NCBI GenBank assembly: GCA_017960525.1
Contig: JAGCZA010000090.1
Location: 1 to 59,823 of the forward strand
Length of the DNA: 59,823 nt
DNA from: Prevotella sp.
GTDB lineage: Bacteria > Bacteroidota > Bacteroidia > Bacteroidales > Bacteroidaceae
Reading direction: 5' to 3'
Shown here: in pieces, positions 57,233 through 59,823 of the stretch
Position numbering within the stretch: position 1 is the first letter of the stretch
How the letters are laid out: each line of letters opens with the position of its first letter
The notes under the pieces: generated by a model
What the model saw: only the letters and a program-made list of their open reading frames with translations
The model's database searches: none
What the model was told of the DNA's origin: nothing
Program-made: the position numbers and the translations under genes

Positions 57233-58747
57233 ATGAAAGATATTTGTTCTCTGATAACTATTTGCATCTTGTCTATCAGTTTGTCAACTCACTGTATTGC
57301 ACAAGCACTTCATTCTGATCAGTCATATAATGCTGACAGCCTTTTAGATGGGAGTTGCTTTCAAATAGACAATATAATGCTTAATGCAGTATATCCCGAA
57401 GCTTCAATGAAGACGAATTATATCAATAATAGCAGGGACAGCTATACTCATACTTTACGATTATTCTATACGCCCAAGACCTCCAGTCATCTATATTATT
57501 TGATAATAACCACAAATTCACTTTACAATTCATTGAGAAAAGAAATAACTAGATATGCAGAAGATGTCCATGCAATCTATGGATACGGAATTTTCGTGGA
57601 GTCTACGGAAAACGCAACTCATGTCCAACTTAAAACGCTTATTCAAAATTATCAAAATAATTTAGCTGGTACGCTCTTTATAGGAGATGTAGAAGAGGCT
57701 ATGTTTGAAATAGATAACGATTATGGACATGATGGATATAGAAAATGGCCGTGTGATTTGTACTTTATGGATTTGAACGGGAATTGGATTGACAATGATG
57801 GGAATGGGATTTTTGATGGACATACAGGTCATATCAAACCAGAGATTTTTTTGGGACGGCTTTCAGGAAAAGGACTTTCTTCTATAGGAAACGAAGTGGA
57901 AATTATCAGGAGACAGTTACAAAAATCACATAATTATTGGTGGAAATCATCATTTCACAATAACTACAAAGTATTAAACTATATAAACCATGACTGGACA
58001 GATATTTTTGATGCTAGTGAGCTTTCCACCATTTTCTCTACATACTATGTTGATGATATCAGATACGGAACTTCCACTCTTTCACCAATTGATTACCTTG
58101 ATAGAATAAATTATGGCGGTTATGGATTCACACAGTTAGCTGCACATTCAACTCCAATAAGCCATGAAATAGGTAGTGGAGATGTTTATGCGTCGACAAT
58201 AAAAAACGTGGATTCTAGCAATTATGCATATAACCTATTTTGCTGTTCTGCCTGTAATTGGCTGGCAAGCAATTCTTGTTATTTAGGAGGTGCATATCTC
58301 TTCAACAATGGCCAGACGCTTGCTGTAGTTGGTACGACTAAAACGGGGGGAATGAAGGGAACATATAGCTTTTATTCCAATTTGTCAAATCAGCATATAG
58401 GAAAAGCTTTTTTAGAATGGTGGAAATCTTTTGACGGATATTTAAGTCTTAATGATAGAATTAGTTGGAGTTATGGAATGACATTACTTGGCGATCCGAC
58501 TATTTATTTAAAGCACCAGGTAAGCGACTATTGCGTTCCCCATCTTCAACTAAATTCATTCCCCCAAGGAGACTATTCTAATTTAATTCTTCAAAAGGCA
58601 GAGAGCAGTATTACAACTTCTCAAAATTTTGTAATACCGCAAGACGTAAATGTCATATTTGATGCCCCAGAGATAACTATTGGGTCTGGGTTCTATTGTC
58701 CAGTAGGTTCTACATTTGAGACTCGTCCAGAAGGGTGTGAATTATAA
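57233..58747 (+). CDS. C25 (gingipain-type) cysteine peptidase
   Basis: 504 aa, signal peptide (cleavage near CIA-QA). It resembles the gingipain/C25 catalytic domain: YYLIITTNSLYNSLRKEI, AGTLFIGDVEEAMFEID, YFMDLNGNWIDNDGNG, EIFLGRLSG. The probable catalytic dyad is H305 (LAAHST; gingipains have GHGS-type) and C341 (CCSACNWL), with GMTLLGDPTIYLK at the end of the domain. A short C-terminal strand module follows (VIFDAPEITIGSGFYCPVGSTF). It lacks the full T9SS C-terminal domain. The HGS-type motif is altered, so activity needs testing. AT-rich compared with most of the window. Confidence 0.8.
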   Translation: MKDICSLITICILSISLSTHCIAQALHSDQSYNADSLLDGSCFQIDNIMLNAVYPEASMKTNYINNSRDSYTHTLRLFYTPKTSSHLYYLIITTNSLYNSLRKEITRYAEDVHAIYGYGIFVESTENATHVQLKTLIQNYQNNLAGTLFIGDVEEAMFEIDNDYGHDGYRKWPCDLYFMDLNGNWIDNDGNGIFDGHTGHIKPEIFLGRLSGKGLSSIGNEVEIIRRQLQKSHNYWWKSSFHNNYKVLNYINHDWTDIFDASELSTIFSTYYVDDIRYGTSTLSPIDYLDRINYGGYGFTQLAAHSTPISHEIGSGDVYASTIKNVDSSNYAYNLFCCSACNWLASNSCYLGGAYLFNNGQTLAVVGTTKTGGMKGTYSFYSNLSNQHIGKAFLEWWKSFDGYLSLNDRISWSYGMTLLGDPTIYLKHQVSDYCVPHLQLNSFPQGDYSNLILQKAESSITTSQNFVIPQDVNVIFDAPEITIGSGFYCPVGSTFETRPEGCEL

Positions 58748-58785
58748 TTTAACACTTCTAACAACAGTTTTTAAATAATTATTCG

Positions 58786-58793
58786 TATCTTTG
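58786..58793 (+). promoter_or_regulatory. -7 element before the last gene
   Basis: TATCTTTG, 50 nt before the ATG at 58843. Transcription starts near 58800, so the earlier in-frame codon at 58813 is possible but less likely. Confidence 0.65.
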
Positions 58794-58842
58794 CGCCGAC
58801 ATTAAAGAAACTTTGACCATCTATTTAAAAATAGTAAAAAGA

Positions 58843-59619
58843 ATGAAAAGAATAATATTTTTAATTACAAGCATATTTGCTTTGTTTCTTGGCTCAAATG
58901 CTCAAGAAAACAAGTTGATGTTCCCGACAGGGATGGTGTGGAAAGAAGCGATGGTGGAACGTGATATGCCTTTCGACTCCACGAGTGCTGTGACATACGA
59001 AGTGGGGGCAGACATACAGATAAACGGCATATTGTATAAACAAATACTGAAAGATGGCGTTACGGAAGATTATTTCATCCGTGAGGCCGATAACTGCGTG
59101 TGGCTGCTGGCCAAAGAATACAGTAACGAAATAAAACTATATGACTTTAATTGGGATATAGAAACGCCTCTGCGCACAGAATATCTGAAAGAGAGCGAAA
59201 ACGGCCCAGTTTTATGCACAGAAAAGCTGAATCCGTTAATGAGTGAGACGGTAACTATTGAAGGCAATACGTATCAATACATCAGTCAGCGTTCAAGTAC
59301 AACCATCTGCCGAATAGGAAACATCACGCAATTAAACCGCTTCAAAAGTCTGCTTGGATACAAGGAACCGGTTGTTATTTTGCCTGGATTAATCTACAGA
59401 AAGGTACTTTGGATTGAAAGGGACGGAAAGCGTGTGTTTCAGTCTACCTCGCCAGAAGAATGGATATCCTACATACCGGAAACGAACAGTATATCCAGCG
59501 CAAATGACGCATATCCAACAGACAACTCTGAATTTCGCGACCTCCAGGGCCGCAGCGTTACTGGCACGCCCCGCCCCGGCATCTATATCCAGCAGGGCCG
59601 CAAGCGGGTGGTGAAATAA
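58843..59619 (+). CDS. secreted protein with Prevotella-type C-terminal signal
   Basis: 258 aa from the ATG at 58843, signal peptide (cleavage SNA-QE). The middle is beta-rich (MVWKEAMVERDMPFDSTSAV, VTIEGNTYQYISQRSSTTIC) and unlike any family I know. The end, FRDLQGRSVTGTPRPGIYIQQGRKRVVK, is the short C-terminal signal shared with the proteins at 33446 and 38678. The same frame continues past the TAA for 49 codons resembling another C-terminal module. Confidence 0.75.
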   Translation: MKRIIFLITSIFALFLGSNAQENKLMFPTGMVWKEAMVERDMPFDSTSAVTYEVGADIQINGILYKQILKDGVTEDYFIREADNCVWLLAKEYSNEIKLYDFNWDIETPLRTEYLKESENGPVLCTEKLNPLMSETVTIEGNTYQYISQRSSTTICRIGNITQLNRFKSLLGYKEPVVILPGLIYRKVLWIERDGKRVFQSTSPEEWISYIPETNSISSANDAYPTDNSEFRDLQGRSVTGTPRPGIYIQQGRKRVVK

Positions 59620-59769
59620 GGAAAGGCAGGAGCCGTTCCCCGAACAACCAGCCTATTACGCATTGCAAATGCTGATACTCAGGGCGTGCGAATTGCAAAT
59701 CCGCACGAACAGGTAACCATTAAGAATGACTTTGAAGTTAAAACAGGAGCAATTTTTGAAATCAAGTGA
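59620..59769 (+). pseudogene. remnant of a C-terminal strand module
   Basis: In the same frame as the preceding gene, after its stop, 49 sense codons and a TGA: ...LRIANADTQGVRIANPHEQV then TIKNDFEVKTGAIFEIK. It resembles the strand module ending the C25 peptidase (IT.GSGF..PVGSTFE). No start codon or RBS of its own; probably left by a lost or truncated gene. Confidence 0.5.
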
Positions 59770-59809
59770 CAAAAAGAGTTAATTGTTTTTACAGTATTAA
59801 TACTTTTGT

Positions 59810-59817
59810 TATCTTTG
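59810..59817 (+). promoter_or_regulatory. -7 element of a gene beyond the window
   Basis: TATCTTTG at the right edge, typical -7 sequence; T-rich upstream without a clear TTTG. The gene it serves is not in the window. Confidence 0.6.
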
Positions 59818-59823
59818 CATAAA

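Overview
The window is a 59.8-kb piece of a Bacteroidales chromosome, most likely Prevotellaceae (Prevotella/Segatella-like). Four things point there. Promoters carry the Bacteroidetes sigma elements (TTTG about 20 bp before TAnnTTTG). The window begins with a Bacteroides-type 5S rRNA. Several families are typical of the order: a complete Na+-NQR, a PgpH-type HD hydrolase, HU-HIG with a smalltalk peptide, DUF4254, DUF3244, SIMPL, and glycine-lipid acyltransferases. Secreted proteins end in tails of the type NLxGQR..PxKGxYI..GKK.

Layout. 1-211: 5S rRNA (end of an rrn operon) and two terminators. 399-2041: secreted EEP-family nuclease/phosphatase and a UDG-like protein. 2038-13112 (minus): nine closely packed genes, reading glsA, glsB, three small secreted proteins, DUF2461, carB, an AI-2E-type permease and pgpH. 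13318-18035: O-methyltransferase, aroQ, DUF4254, GT9, rubredoxin, a SpoU methyltransferase and a YbhN-like membrane protein. 18028-22682 (minus): DUF3108, an Ig-like lipoprotein and a TGS-uridine kinase. 22886-29570: TonB receptor, rhaT and a large PA14-containing GH31. 29779-30899 (minus): smalltalk peptide, HU-HIG, M15 peptidase. 31654-40247: an accessory zone with a DUF234-type ATPase, a short peptide gene, secreted repeat proteins, a RelE-type toxin-antitoxin pair and a GNAT gene behind a small ORF. 40403-50194: ROK kinase, nqrABCDEF, kduI and kduD, with two four-helix-bundle (23S IVP family) genes lodged in operon gaps. 50427-53080 (minus): lipoprotein with a long structured leader, PemK/MazF module, SIMPL protein. 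53455-59619: membrane TPR regulator, DUF3244, T9SS cargo, a C25 (gingipain-type) peptidase and another secreted protein, in more AT-rich DNA.

The most unusual property is the density of short interspersed repeats. At least nine families recur between distant loci: 22-bp-period triplets, two palindromic MITE-like elements, a 114-bp promoter/terminator block shared by two toxin-like modules, and several tandem 7-10-mer families. Some lie inside reading frames (GH31 twice, nqrA, a signal peptide, a C-terminal linker) and several overlap stop codons. The two IVP-family genes sit between inverted arms, one pair of 42 nt, so the operon transcripts should fold like the intervening sequences known from 23S rRNA. 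I regard this as the strongest candidate for a little-described system here.
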